From Scardovia wiggsiae (lineage in GTDB: Bacteria > Actinomycetota > Actinomycetes > Actinomycetales > Bifidobacteriaceae): a DNA stretch of 64,000 nt. The notes under the pieces were generated by a model. That model saw only the letters and a program-made list of their open reading frames with translations, did not search any database and was not told where the DNA came from. Position 1 is the stretch's first letter, and each line of letters begins with the position of its first letter. Position numbers and translations under genes: made by a program. This document shows positions 34,674-43,343 of this stretch, in pieces. Where the stretch lies: the NCBI RefSeq assembly GCF_051045985.1, contig NZ_CP157350.1, positions 1,240,001-1,304,000 of the forward strand. Reading direction: 5' to 3'.

Positions 34674-34829
34674 CCAGACCCCTTTCACGGCACTGTAACA
34701 CCACACTTACTGAAAAGTACTATAACACATATATCGACAAGAACGGCGTGACAGGTACCGGGGTACCCCGCAAACCGGCATACAATCCGGCTGCCTCGGT
34801 TCGCTTGGCTTTATCTTATTCCTATAGCC

Positions 34830-36161
34830 TTATCTGTACCATGGCGAAGACGGTGGAGCCGGAGGCGCGCCTACCATCCCCGCACGGGACAGCGGGGAAG
34901 CTGTCGCCTGACGCAGTGCAGACAGGACACCGAAAGATATCAGCGCACATCCGCAGATCGCAAAAATAGCCGTAATATTTATCTGTGCAGTAAAGCCGAC
35001 CGGCTGGAAAAGGATATAATCCCACAGCTGCCATACCATGTATGCTGCGTAGGCAAGCATCATGGCCCCCGCCGTGACCATAACCGTTGCACATATCTGG
35101 ACACTGGCAGATGCCGTCCGCCTGCCGGGCATATCCATGCCGGTACCGCGCGTAAAAGCGAGGGTAAGCAATGCCAGCCCGGTTACAAGAAATACCGCCA
35201 TAATAACGTCAGTCGGGCGATGCCATTTATCTGCGATAACGCTGAAGCCCACAAGAAGGACGAATACTGTAGCGAGGAGTGATGACAGCGCGCGCAGTAC
35301 CCGGGGGACGGATATCACGAATATCACCGCAGCGGCAGCCGCCAGCGCCGTATGCCCGGACGGTGCAGAATTCGCCGGATTGCTAATGGAAGCATCGATG
35401 ACCGGCCGGGGAAGGATAATCTTAAGCCCGCGCGACAGTGCATAAGCCAGGCCGCCGAACACAGCTATCTGTATGAGAAGGAACCATCTTTTCCGGATAA
35501 GGGCAATCAGTACTGCAAGCGCGATGATACCTGCACATACGTAAACAACAAGATGGGAATTAGCAAATATGCGGTTAAGCAGTGAGGCGTGGATATACGT
35601 TTCGGGGAACCTGTGCCACACCCAGTCATCAAATTTCTGACCGCGGTAGGTGCACACTCCGGCAAGCCATGTACCGGCTGCCAGGGCAAGGAACAGAAGC
35701 CCCAAAATTGCTGACCACACTATTGCCGAGACGCGCGGATGCGTCAGCAGGCGTTCTTCAGCCCTCTGCGTCGGCCCTATTATGCTGTCAAAGCCTTTCT
35801 GCCCGCCAGGCTGGGACGAGGCTGCTGCGGATGGCGGTACTGCAGCCGGCGGTATTTCAGCAGACGGCGTGACCGCAGGGAACTGGGCTGTCTGCACATC
35901 CCGTACAGCCGGCATCATCTGCGTAGGCTGTACAGGGGATTCCTCAGGAGCCTGGGCCTGGCCGGATACAGGCATTGTATCCGTCCCGCCGGCTTGAGGC
36001 ATAGGCCTTGTCTGACCTGCATCAAACTGCGCAGTACTGATCTGCCCTGCGCCGGGCTGCCTTGCGCCTGACTGCCCTGCGGCATCATGCCCTGAGTCCG
36101 GGGTACGGGGCTGCCCGCTTCCGTTTTCTGGCCTGTCAATCATTGGATCGTTATTTACCAT
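34830..36161 (-). CDS. PAP2 superfamily membrane phosphatase with long N-terminal linker
   Basis: A 443-residue protein. The first 120 residues are Gln/Pro/Ala/Gly-rich, with repeats of GQ and of TAQF. A membrane domain with about eight helices follows and contains the PAP2 motifs: KIILPRPVID (motif 1), NSAPSGHTALAA (motif 2) and ADKWHRPTDVIMA (motif 3 with catalytic His). Such enzymes dephosphorylate undecaprenyl pyrophosphate, phosphatidic acid or phosphatidylglycerophosphate; the substrate is not shown. AAGGAT precedes the ATG. Proximity to the LTA synthase-like gene suggests envelope lipid recycling. Confidence 0.87.
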   Translation of the reverse strand: MVNNDPMIDRPENGSGQPRTPDSGHDAAGQSGARQPGAGQISTAQFDAGQTRPMPQAGGTDTMPVSGQAQAPEESPVQPTQMMPAVRDVQTAQFPAVTPSAEIPPAAVPPSAAASSQPGGQKGFDSIIGPTQRAEERLLTHPRVSAIVWSAILGLLFLALAAGTWLAGVCTYRGQKFDDWVWHRFPETYIHASLLNRIFANSHLVVYVCAGIIALAVLIALIRKRWFLLIQIAVFGGLAYALSRGLKIILPRPVIDASISNPANSAPSGHTALAAAAAVIFVISVPRVLRALSSLLATVFVLLVGFSVIADKWHRPTDVIMAVFLVTGLALLTLAFTRGTGMDMPGRRTASASVQICATVMVTAGAMMLAYAAYMVWQLWDYILFQPVGFTAQINITAIFAICGCALISFGVLSALRQATASPLSRAGMVGAPPAPPSSPWYR

Positions 36162-36274
36162 TCACTGTATCCTTACCGTCCGTATTATCCAGCCGAAGCA
36201 GAACCGCATTACCGGGAAACCCGCAATACTGCATATAAAACCATCATAGCCTATGCAGCCCATCATAGTAAAAA

Positions 36275-36356
36275 CTCCTACGCACCCGCCAGAGGCCACT
36301 TACCCTTGCTGCATTCCTGCCCTGGGGGGATTGGGTGGCATAGCGCCGCGTAGGAG
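36275..36356 (-). ncRNA. ffs: Signal recognition particle RNA (4.5S)
   Basis: On the minus strand the apical loop region reads CAGGGCAGGAATGCAGCAAGG, the conserved SRP domain IV pattern (GGCCGGAAGGCAGCAAGGG in relatives). The outer stem CTCCTACGC/GCGTAGGAG is perfectly paired, with a run of T after it. The position between the PAP2 and LTA synthase genes is intergenic. Ends are set by the outer stem and may be off by several bases. Confidence 0.85.
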
Positions 36357-36423
36357 CAGTGACAATTATACACGGGCAGGGGAAAAACACCCTCAGTGCC
36401 GCATCCTGCAGTCCCGGGGCGTA

Positions 36424-38469
36424 TTATCCCCGCGGATATTTCATGAACCCGGTATCCCTCAGGTACTGTTTGCCTGCCGTAATATCGTACTGGATAAGCC
36501 GGTAATCCGAAAGGAGCTGACGGGTAGCCTTATCCGCCTGAGTGATATCTATCTGCTCGCCGTTGGAATCCAGATACAGCGCATCCCCCTCGGGTATGCG
36601 CTTCCACCCCTGGATAGTGTTGACGACCGGCGGTTCCATAGCGGGGACAGCTGTATGCAGACGTGTCAGGAAAGCAAGGTACGGGCTCACTCTGGCGTTC
36701 ATCTGCGCAGCGGCCTCAGCCATCAGGAAATTCGGAGACGTGTATGCAGTTTCTTTTTCCGGCAGCTTATCATTCTGGCGGGAAGCTTTATTCGACCAGA
36801 TGAAATAATCCGTCTCATGGAGCGCTATAGTGTTCTTTTTGTTTTTTGCAGCATTGGGGTATATCCCCGGCAGATGGTCGCCGTAGAAGATAACTGTGAT
36901 CGGCTTATCCATCGCGTCAAGTCTGGCAAGGAATTCCTTCGTAGCAGTATCCGTATAGCTCATCCCTTTGGCATATGTCTGGATGCTGTTCAACCTGTTA
37001 TTGCTGAGCTTGGTGCCATCAGTCGTATGCGCCTTGAACTGGTTATTGTTATACCAGTTGTTATATGGCATATGGTTCTGCATGCTCGCAAGCTGGATGA
37101 ACTGCGGCTTTGCGTCTGCAGAACCGTTGATTTTCTCCAGTGCAGCCTTATACAGCTCCGAGTCGGCAACATATCTGGACTTATCGATTTTCTTCTTATA
37201 TTTCAGGTACTGCGGGCCGTTAAGGGTATAGAACTGGGAAAACCCGAACTTTGCATAATTAGATCTGCGCGAATACATTGCGGAGCTGTAGGGGTGGAAA
37301 GCATAACTCTGTGAACTTTCCCAGTCCTGGTTGAATGTGGGGGTCCATGATGCTTTGGGGACGAGCTGCTGATACGGCGAAGTCAGCGATGGGCTGAAAT
37401 TGGCCATCGACAGCCCGGTCAGGACCATATATTCAATATTCGCAGTACCTCCGCCATATCCGGAAGACAGCATCAGCCCTGATGTCGTATCCTTCTTAAG
37501 GGAGCGGATATACGGCATAGGGTCCTCGTTCAAAGATATCCCCGGTGCCCGGGTAGGATCGGAGAACGATTCCGACAGCAGCGTGATCACCGTAGATTTG
37601 TTAAGGTCCTGGGTACGTTCAGAATTGATCTCCCGGGCAGCTTTTGAGTACCGCTCGGCTATCGCCTTCATCGTTTCCTTAGAATACCCTTCAGGCTCAG
37701 TCATAATTTTTGGATTGATATTCCTGGCAAAAGCTACTACGGTACCATTCTTTTTGCAATCGGTCAGATTATCCCAGAGGGAAGGTTTGTCAGACAGCGC
37801 CAGCAAAGCTTTATTCGCCCATGAATCGGTTGTAGACATTGCAGAAATGAAAGCAGCTTCAAAACCAAGCGGAAGGATAATAAGCAATATGCGGAAAATT
37901 ATCCCCAGACTCCTGTTCCTGGGCACGATGAGCGAACGGCGGTCCCACCGCGTAAGGAGCACACCGAGGATAATAGCGATCACGATAGTCAGGACAGCTC
38001 TGACGATAATAGATCCCGACCCTGGAGGGATGAACGACGCGACATCCCCGGCAGTGCCGCCGGAAACGAAGCTCAGGTCCGCAGGAGTGATAGCTTCATT
38101 GCGCACAAGGACTTTGAACCTGTCTACCGTTGCGATAAGGACGACAAGCGAAACATATAAGCTCATTGCCACCCAGAAGCGGTTGATAAGGAAGCACAGG
38201 GCGAAGCTGATAATCGACAGGATGAGGAAATTATTAAGGAACTGGAACTTCCCGCCGGAGAACATCTGGGTGAAGAACCTCCAGATATTGGAAAACTTGC
38301 TCTCTGCAACAGTCTGCATTTTAAGGACAGCATATATGTTGATAGCAATAAAAGCAAGGATATAAAACGCTACCCAGTCATTCTTCCTGCGCCTGAATAC
38401 ATGCCGCGCCGCATCTGCTACACGCTGTTTCACAGATACTCTTTTTACCTCAGACCCATTGGAATTCAT
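36424..38469 (-). CDS. LTA synthase (sulfatase) family protein
   Basis: A 681-residue polytopic protein with five membrane helices (residues about 30-210), followed by an extracellular sulfatase-like domain. It contains ITLLSESFSDPTRAPG with the usual Glu and catalytic Thr region, LMLSSGYGGGTANIEYMVLTG, FIQLASMQNHMPY and ITVIFYGDHLPGIYP (metal-binding Asp-His), plus HETDYFIWSN. Family enzymes transfer glycerol phosphate to lipid anchors; the actual polymer here is inferred. The start at 38469 is set by the frame. Confidence 0.9.
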   Translation of the reverse strand: MNSNGSEVKRVSVKQRVADAARHVFRRRKNDWVAFYILAFIAINIYAVLKMQTVAESKFSNIWRFFTQMFSGGKFQFLNNFLILSIISFALCFLINRFWVAMSLYVSLVVLIATVDRFKVLVRNEAITPADLSFVSGGTAGDVASFIPPGSGSIIVRAVLTIVIAIILGVLLTRWDRRSLIVPRNRSLGIIFRILLIILPLGFEAAFISAMSTTDSWANKALLALSDKPSLWDNLTDCKKNGTVVAFARNINPKIMTEPEGYSKETMKAIAERYSKAAREINSERTQDLNKSTVITLLSESFSDPTRAPGISLNEDPMPYIRSLKKDTTSGLMLSSGYGGGTANIEYMVLTGLSMANFSPSLTSPYQQLVPKASWTPTFNQDWESSQSYAFHPYSSAMYSRRSNYAKFGFSQFYTLNGPQYLKYKKKIDKSRYVADSELYKAALEKINGSADAKPQFIQLASMQNHMPYNNWYNNNQFKAHTTDGTKLSNNRLNSIQTYAKGMSYTDTATKEFLARLDAMDKPITVIFYGDHLPGIYPNAAKNKKNTIALHETDYFIWSNKASRQNDKLPEKETAYTSPNFLMAEAAAQMNARVSPYLAFLTRLHTAVPAMEPPVVNTIQGWKRIPEGDALYLDSNGEQIDITQADKATRQLLSDYRLIQYDITAGKQYLRDTGFMKYPRG

Positions 38470-38592
38470 TACTTCACCTATCCCGACACATTGTACGCGC
38501 CGCCATTTTCCATGCGGCTGCCGGCCGCAGCTTTGAGCAGCCCTTTATGCGGCTGAATAACTGTAGCATAACCTTAGTAACATAAACGATGC

Positions 38593-38638
38593 AAAAACCG
38601 CCTTCCCGCATCAGGAAACCCTTAAGCAGGAAAGCGGT
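38593..38638 (-). terminator. Rho-independent terminator of the ino1 gene
   Basis: ACCGCCTTCC (38597-38606) pairs with GGAAAGCGGT (38629-38638) with one mismatch. On the minus strand the hairpin is followed by TTTTTGC. It lies about 30 bases after the ino1 stop. Confidence 0.75.
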
Positions 38639-38669
38639 CCTTATCCACAGCCTCAGCTGTTATTACGCT

Positions 38670-39812
38670 TTATGCGTGCCACACATCCTTGCCTGCCCTG
38701 CCGGCCGCAGAAACATCATCAGCAAGCTGCTGGGCATCAGCCTCTACATCACCGCTGATAAAAGATTCAACAAGCTGGCGTGCCTCATTGTCCTCATGCT
38801 GGACTGCAGGGGACTTCATGAAGTACGAGCTCGGGGCAAGGATCGGCCCGGCAAGGCCGCGGTCAAGCGCGATCTTGCAGGAGCGCAGGGCATCAATGAC
38901 TACGCCCGCTGAATTAGGGGAATCCCACACCTCAAGCTTGTATTCAAGGCTCAGGGGGACATCGCCGAATGTTGTCCCTTCGAGGCGGACAAAAGCAAAC
39001 TTGCGGTCATCCAGCCACGCCACATAATCAGACGGACCGATATGCACGTTATGGGGATCCATCTCATGCGGGACGATCGAGGTTACTGCACGGGTCTTGG
39101 ATACTTTCTTGGATTCCAGGCGGCTGCGCTGGAGCATATTCATAAAGTCCATATTGCCGCCGACATTAAGCTGGTACGTGCGGTCAAGGCGGACGCCGCG
39201 GTCTTCAAACAGGCGGGCCATAACACGATGGGTGATAGTTGCCCCGACCTGGCTTTTGATATCATCGCCGACGATCGGCACCCCGGCATCACGGAATTTC
39301 TGAGCCCACTCAGGGTCAGAAGCAATGAAAACAGGCAGGCAGTTCACAAAACCGCAGTGGGCATCCATAGCGCACTGGGCATAGTACTTATCTGCCTCTT
39401 CGGAGCCGACAGGCAGATAGCTGATAAGGATATCAACCTTGCGGTCACGCAGAACCTGGGCCACGTCTACCGGTTCTTCAGATGATTCGCTGATCATCTG
39501 GCGGTAGTACTCGCCCAGGCCGTCAAGCGTTTTGCCGCGCTGGACAGCCACACCCATATCCGGGACGTCTGAGAACTTGTAAGTATTATTCTCAGAAGCA
39601 AAGATCGCCTCGCTCAGGTCCTTGCCCACTTTGTCGGCGTCTACATCGAATGCTGCAACAAACTCAATATCGCGGATACGGTAACCGCCAAAATTCGGAT
39701 GCATTATCCCAGGGATCTTATCCTCATCTTTTGCATCCCTGTAATATTCAACTCCCTGCACAAGTGATGAAGCACAATTGCCCACACCAGCAATCGCAAC
39801 GCGAATACTCAT
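38670..39812 (-). CDS. ino1: Inositol-1-phosphate synthase
   Basis: Converts glucose-6-phosphate to myo-inositol-1-phosphate using NAD. About 380 residues, with NAD motif VAIAGVGNCASSLVQGVEYY, DIEFVAAFDVDADKVGKDL, DILISYLPVGSEEADKYYAQ, NCLPVFIASDP, GDDIKSQVGATITHR and QLNVGGNMDFMNM, all typical of the actinobacterial short form. AAGGAG lies 6 bases before the ATG at 39812, with an open frame extending upstream that is not required. It supplies inositol for phosphatidylinositol lipids, which is consistent with an actinobacterium. Confidence 0.95.
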   Translation of the reverse strand: MSIRVAIAGVGNCASSLVQGVEYYRDAKDEDKIPGIMHPNFGGYRIRDIEFVAAFDVDADKVGKDLSEAIFASENNTYKFSDVPDMGVAVQRGKTLDGLGEYYRQMISESSEEPVDVAQVLRDRKVDILISYLPVGSEEADKYYAQCAMDAHCGFVNCLPVFIASDPEWAQKFRDAGVPIVGDDIKSQVGATITHRVMARLFEDRGVRLDRTYQLNVGGNMDFMNMLQRSRLESKKVSKTRAVTSIVPHEMDPHNVHIGPSDYVAWLDDRKFAFVRLEGTTFGDVPLSLEYKLEVWDSPNSAGVVIDALRSCKIALDRGLAGPILAPSSYFMKSPAVQHEDNEARQLVESFISGDVEADAQQLADDVSAAGRAGKDVWHA

Positions 39813-40290
39813 CAAAAACTCCTTAGAAATTCTGCCATCAAATGACACGCACCCATCAGGATACCTCACTGTCTAAACCGGAGAAGGGAACTGAATATTT
39901 CTGTGTCCCTCCGTAATGGCAGCCCCGCAGGCTGCGCAGCCTCCTGCACTCTGCCCGGCATATCCTGGCCTGTATATATATGTACGTACCATTCCCCACC
40001 CATCCCCGACCGGGTGGCTGCCGGGACTGCCATCTTCCCGATTTTTAAGGGCGGTGCTGTACTATTATGGTATAGCATAAAGGGTATAGACCAGTGAAGG
40101 GAAACAGGCCATACGCATACACAGACAGCAGCCAGTAATGGCGGCCCTGCAGGCATGCAGCTACAGGGCCCCGGAGACAGGCGGCACAGCAGTGTCCGGC
40201 ACGCTGACACAGCCCATTGGACACTATAATAATAAGTAATCCAAGGCTTCAGTGTTTCGACCAGTTTATAGAGAAACAGACGGAGGAAAT
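39813..40290. other. Divergent intergenic region between ino1 and the PBP gene
   Basis: A 478-base region with no credible gene. A long minus-strand ORF here (39866-40477) is Cys-rich and runs into the PBP gene as an antisense shadow. Promoter elements for both genes must lie here; a candidate TATAAT for the PBP gene is at 40225. Confidence 0.5.
40204..40230 (+). promoter_or_regulatory. Putative promoter of the PBP gene
   Basis: CTGACA at 40204-40209 is followed after 15 bases by a perfect TATAAT at 40225-40230, 61 bases before the ATG. The spacing is a little short, so this is a moderate candidate. Confidence 0.4.
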
Positions 40291-42711
40291 ATGGCAGAAA
40301 ACAGCCCGCGCAACTCTCAGAACAATACACGGGGTAACAGTGCACACAGTCCGCGCAGCACAAGGGGGGCACGGAGCATGCACAGCAGCGGTTCGTACAG
40401 CTTCCGCAACTCTTATACCGGTACGCCGCGCAGCGCACGGAAGCCTCCAGCGGGGAAAAACGGTACATCATCTGCACGGCGGCTGAAGAAAAACGGCAAA
40501 CCGAAAATGAGGCTCTGGAAGAAATTCCTCATTGCTATAGCCCTTATCTTCGCAACAGGTGCAGCCGTCCTGGGCATTGCTTACGCAGCTACTGAGGTAC
40601 CCAGCCCGGAAGCTGTCGCGCTCGCACAGAAAACTACTGTGTATTATAGCGACGGCACCACGCCGATTGGCAGTTTCTCAGGTCAGAACCGCGAAATAAT
40701 CAGCTGTAAAGCACTGCCAGATTATGTAAAAAACGCTGTAGTCGCATCGGAAAACCGTTCTTTCTGGAGCGACCCGGGGATAGATCTAAAAGGTATCGCA
40801 AGGGCTTTGTTCCACAATGTAACGAGCGGGTCACGCCAGGGCGGGTCCACTATTACACAGCAGTATGCCGAGCGGTACTATCTGGGCGAAACCAAATCAT
40901 ATTTCGGAAAAGTGAAGGAAGCGCTCCTTGCCTTGAAAATCGCACAGACCCAGGATAAGAATACTGTGCTGTGCAATTACATGAACACTATCTATTTTGG
41001 GCGGGGCGCATACGGCATACAGGCCGCAGCAAAAGCCTACTTCAACAAAGATGCCAAAGACCTCAGCCTCGATGAAGCTGCACTGATAGCAGGTATAATC
41101 CCTGCGCCTTCTGCATGGGACCCCGCAGTATCACCGGAATCTGCCGCTAAACGTTTCCAGCGCGTAATACGTATTATGAAAGAAGACCGCTATATTACAG
41201 CAGAGCAGGCGGCACAGGCATCAGCAGTCCCCCAGACCGCTGCACACACTCCAAGCAACGATTTCCAGGGGACCAACGGATACATACTGACCATGGTGCG
41301 CAATGAGCTGGTCAAATCCAAACGGTTTACTGCAGACGACCTTGCCGCAGGCGGATACAAGATCATCACTACGCTTGATAAAAACAGGCAGGACCTCATG
41401 AACCGGACTGTTGCGGAATCAAAAGCCCGCAATAAGGTCCCCAATTCTGTAGAAGCAGGAGGGCTGTCTGTCAATTCAAGAACCGGGGGGATCATCTCCC
41501 TTTATGCCGGCGGCGACTATCTGAAAAAACAGCTCAACAATGTTTCCCAGGCCACTTTTGAACCCGGGTCCACAATGAAAGCATTCACCCTCCTCGGGGC
41601 TATACAGAAAAAGTGCAGCCTGGACACGCAGTTCAACGGCAATTCGCCGCGGACCTTCAAAGGGCTTAAGACCCCGGTGAAGAACTTCGGGGATACCAGC
41701 TACGGGAATGTGACCCTGTACAAGGCGGTCGCCAGCTCTGTCAACACAGTCTTTATGGAGCTGAATGAAGATGTGACCCCTGCAACAACAGCGATCCTTG
41801 CTAAATCTGCGGGGATAACCTCGGCTATCAGCACAACGTCACCGTATAACACGCTCGGCATTGACGGGGTAACGCTGAAAGAACTGACCCAGGCTTATGC
41901 GACGTTCTCCAACGGCGGACAGCAAATGCCGATCCATATTGTGGATAAAGTCAATGATTCCCGCCAGGGCACTGTTTACCAGACCTCAGTCTCAGGGAAC
42001 CGGGTATTTGAGCCTAAAGACGTGGCGCTGCTCAACAAGGCCCTCACCGGTGTTATCACATCAGGGACAGGCTCTTCCGCGCGCAGCATAGGTAAAACGC
42101 TTGCAGGCAAATCCGGCACTGCAAACGATAACAAGGCAGCTGCATTCGTCGGCTATACGCCATCCGTTGTTACGGCATACGCTATATGGAGCCCGGCCAG
42201 CGACGGGTCTGCTGCCGAATTGCCTACGTTCAACGGATATGAATACGGGCACGGCTACCCTACCTACCTTTTTACGCAGTATATGAAATCTGCTTTAGCC
42301 AATACCGCTAATGAAAACTTCGAGAGCACCACAGACTCCGGGAAAATCGGCGGCCCTAACGGTACGTGGGGCATACGCGGCGCAGCAGCATCTGACGGCA
42401 GTGATACCGGCCGGAATACCAGCCCCGACAACAGCGATACCAATAAAAACGGCAACGAGCCTGAAGCTCCCGGAGACAGGAAGTCCCCTGGCGAAAATTC
42501 CGGCGGGAGCGGTAATGGCGGCGGAAACGGGACCGGCAATGGCAATAATTCAGGCGGTAACAATTCCGGCGGCAGTGATAATGGAAATAGCGGCGGGAAC
42601 TCCGGCAATGATAACGGCAGCGGAAACGGGAATAATAATCAGAATACCGGAAGAGAGCATCCTGCCGTCCCCTCGCCCACAACCCCTGTCCAGCCTTCAT
42701 CTCCAAACTAG
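40291..42711 (+). CDS. Bifunctional penicillin-binding protein (transglycosylase/transpeptidase)
   Basis: An 806-residue class A PBP. A basic, Ser/Asn-rich cytoplasmic N-terminus of about 75 residues and one membrane helix (FLIAIALIFATGAAVLGIAYA) precede GT51, with VASENRSFWSDPGID (catalytic Glu), QGGSTITQQYAERYY and DEAALIAGIIPAPS. The transpeptidase has GSTMKAF (Ser-x-x-Lys), SSVNTVF (SxN) and GKSGTAN (KSGT). The C-terminus is a Gly/Asn/Ser-rich tail of about 140 residues. It polymerises and crosslinks peptidoglycan outside the membrane. GGAGG is placed 5 bases before the ATG at 40291, so this start is preferred over the one at 40252. Confidence 0.95.
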   Translation: MAENSPRNSQNNTRGNSAHSPRSTRGARSMHSSGSYSFRNSYTGTPRSARKPPAGKNGTSSARRLKKNGKPKMRLWKKFLIAIALIFATGAAVLGIAYAATEVPSPEAVALAQKTTVYYSDGTTPIGSFSGQNREIISCKALPDYVKNAVVASENRSFWSDPGIDLKGIARALFHNVTSGSRQGGSTITQQYAERYYLGETKSYFGKVKEALLALKIAQTQDKNTVLCNYMNTIYFGRGAYGIQAAAKAYFNKDAKDLSLDEAALIAGIIPAPSAWDPAVSPESAAKRFQRVIRIMKEDRYITAEQAAQASAVPQTAAHTPSNDFQGTNGYILTMVRNELVKSKRFTADDLAAGGYKIITTLDKNRQDLMNRTVAESKARNKVPNSVEAGGLSVNSRTGGIISLYAGGDYLKKQLNNVSQATFEPGSTMKAFTLLGAIQKKCSLDTQFNGNSPRTFKGLKTPVKNFGDTSYGNVTLYKAVASSVNTVFMELNEDVTPATTAILAKSAGITSAISTTSPYNTLGIDGVTLKELTQAYATFSNGGQQMPIHIVDKVNDSRQGTVYQTSVSGNRVFEPKDVALLNKALTGVITSGTGSSARSIGKTLAGKSGTANDNKAAAFVGYTPSVVTAYAIWSPASDGSAAELPTFNGYEYGHGYPTYLFTQYMKSALANTANENFESTTDSGKIGGPNGTWGIRGAAASDGSDTGRNTSPDNSDTNKNGNEPEAPGDRKSPGENSGGSGNGGGNGTGNGNNSGGNNSGGSDNGNSGGNSGNDNGSGNGNNNQNTGREHPAVPSPTTPVQPSSPN

Positions 42712-42892
42712 CAGCTAGGACAGGAAGCGTATCCCGATGTAAAAGCAAGGGTATAGGCAGAACTACGGTTTTCCCACGGAGATAAGCCGGTGACGGAGAA
42801 TTCCGGGCATGGTTATGCCAGATCTTGTTCCTCCTCATATCTTCCATCGATATGGAAGAAATCCCAGCCATGTATATGTATATGGGCTATGG

Positions 42893-42930
42893 ACTCCTCT
42901 TTAAGTCACTCCTCTTTAAGTCACTCCTCT
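42893..42930. repeat. Short tandem repeat of a 15-bp unit
   Basis: ACTCCTCTTTAAGTC occurs twice in tandem, with a third partial copy (ACTCCTCT) at the end. It lies in the 632-base gap between the PBP and HtrA genes. The rest of that gap (42712-43343) contains repeat copy 4 and a terminator but no gene that I can support. Confidence 0.8.
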
Positions 42931-43046
42931 TTTAACCGCAGCCGCGGCGCATTATCCATAAAATGCCCCCTGTTGTATCCGCCCCCGTTGTCAGCCCGGA
43001 TTTTACATAAGCGACCGCAGGATTTTTATATGCCATGGGCCGGTGC

Positions 43047-43127
43047 TGGTGGTAAAACACGCAGATACGAAAATAGGAATTACGGGAACCGCCAAAATGG
43101 ATTTTGTATCTGCGTGTTTTACCACCA
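43047..43127. repeat. Dispersed palindromic repeat, copy 4
   Basis: Arms match copies 1 and 2 (TGGTGGTAAAACACGCAGAT at the left, the complement at the right). One inner arm base differs (ATACGAAA), the outermost pair is lost, and the inner segment is one base shorter. The core (AATAGGAATTACGGGAACC) has the orientation of copies 1 and 2. It lies between the converging PBP and HtrA genes, about 80 bases before the terminator. Confidence 0.95.
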
Positions 43128-43208
43128 TCGGGAAGAATAGTATAGCGAACCGGACGGCATAGCGGGAGGAATATCACAGCTAGGAGATCAAAGGGAAAGG
43201 GATACAGT

Positions 43209-43239
43209 AAAGGGCTGGATGCTCAGCATCCAGCCCTTT
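43209..43239. terminator. Bidirectional terminator between PBP and HtrA genes
   Basis: AAAGGGCTGGATGCT and its perfect 15-base complement (AGCATCCAGCCCTTT) flank a single C. The terminal runs of A and T allow it to stop transcription from both sides. It separates two convergent genes. Confidence 0.85.
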
Positions 43240-43343
43240 ACGCTTTTGAGAGAGAGGAAGGGAGAAGGGAGGGAGAGGGGACAAAACCTTGTTTTTAAGC
43301 CCTTTCAGGACTCCCTATGCTGCATCCTGCCCGGGACACCGCC

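Noticed and set aside
36253..37314. A 353-residue plus-strand ORF
   Set aside because: It runs antisense over the SRP RNA and the LTA synthase-like gene and shows no family features.
39866..40477. A Cys-rich 203-residue minus-strand ORF before the PBP gene
   Set aside because: It overlaps the PBP start and has no ribosome binding site or recognisable domain.
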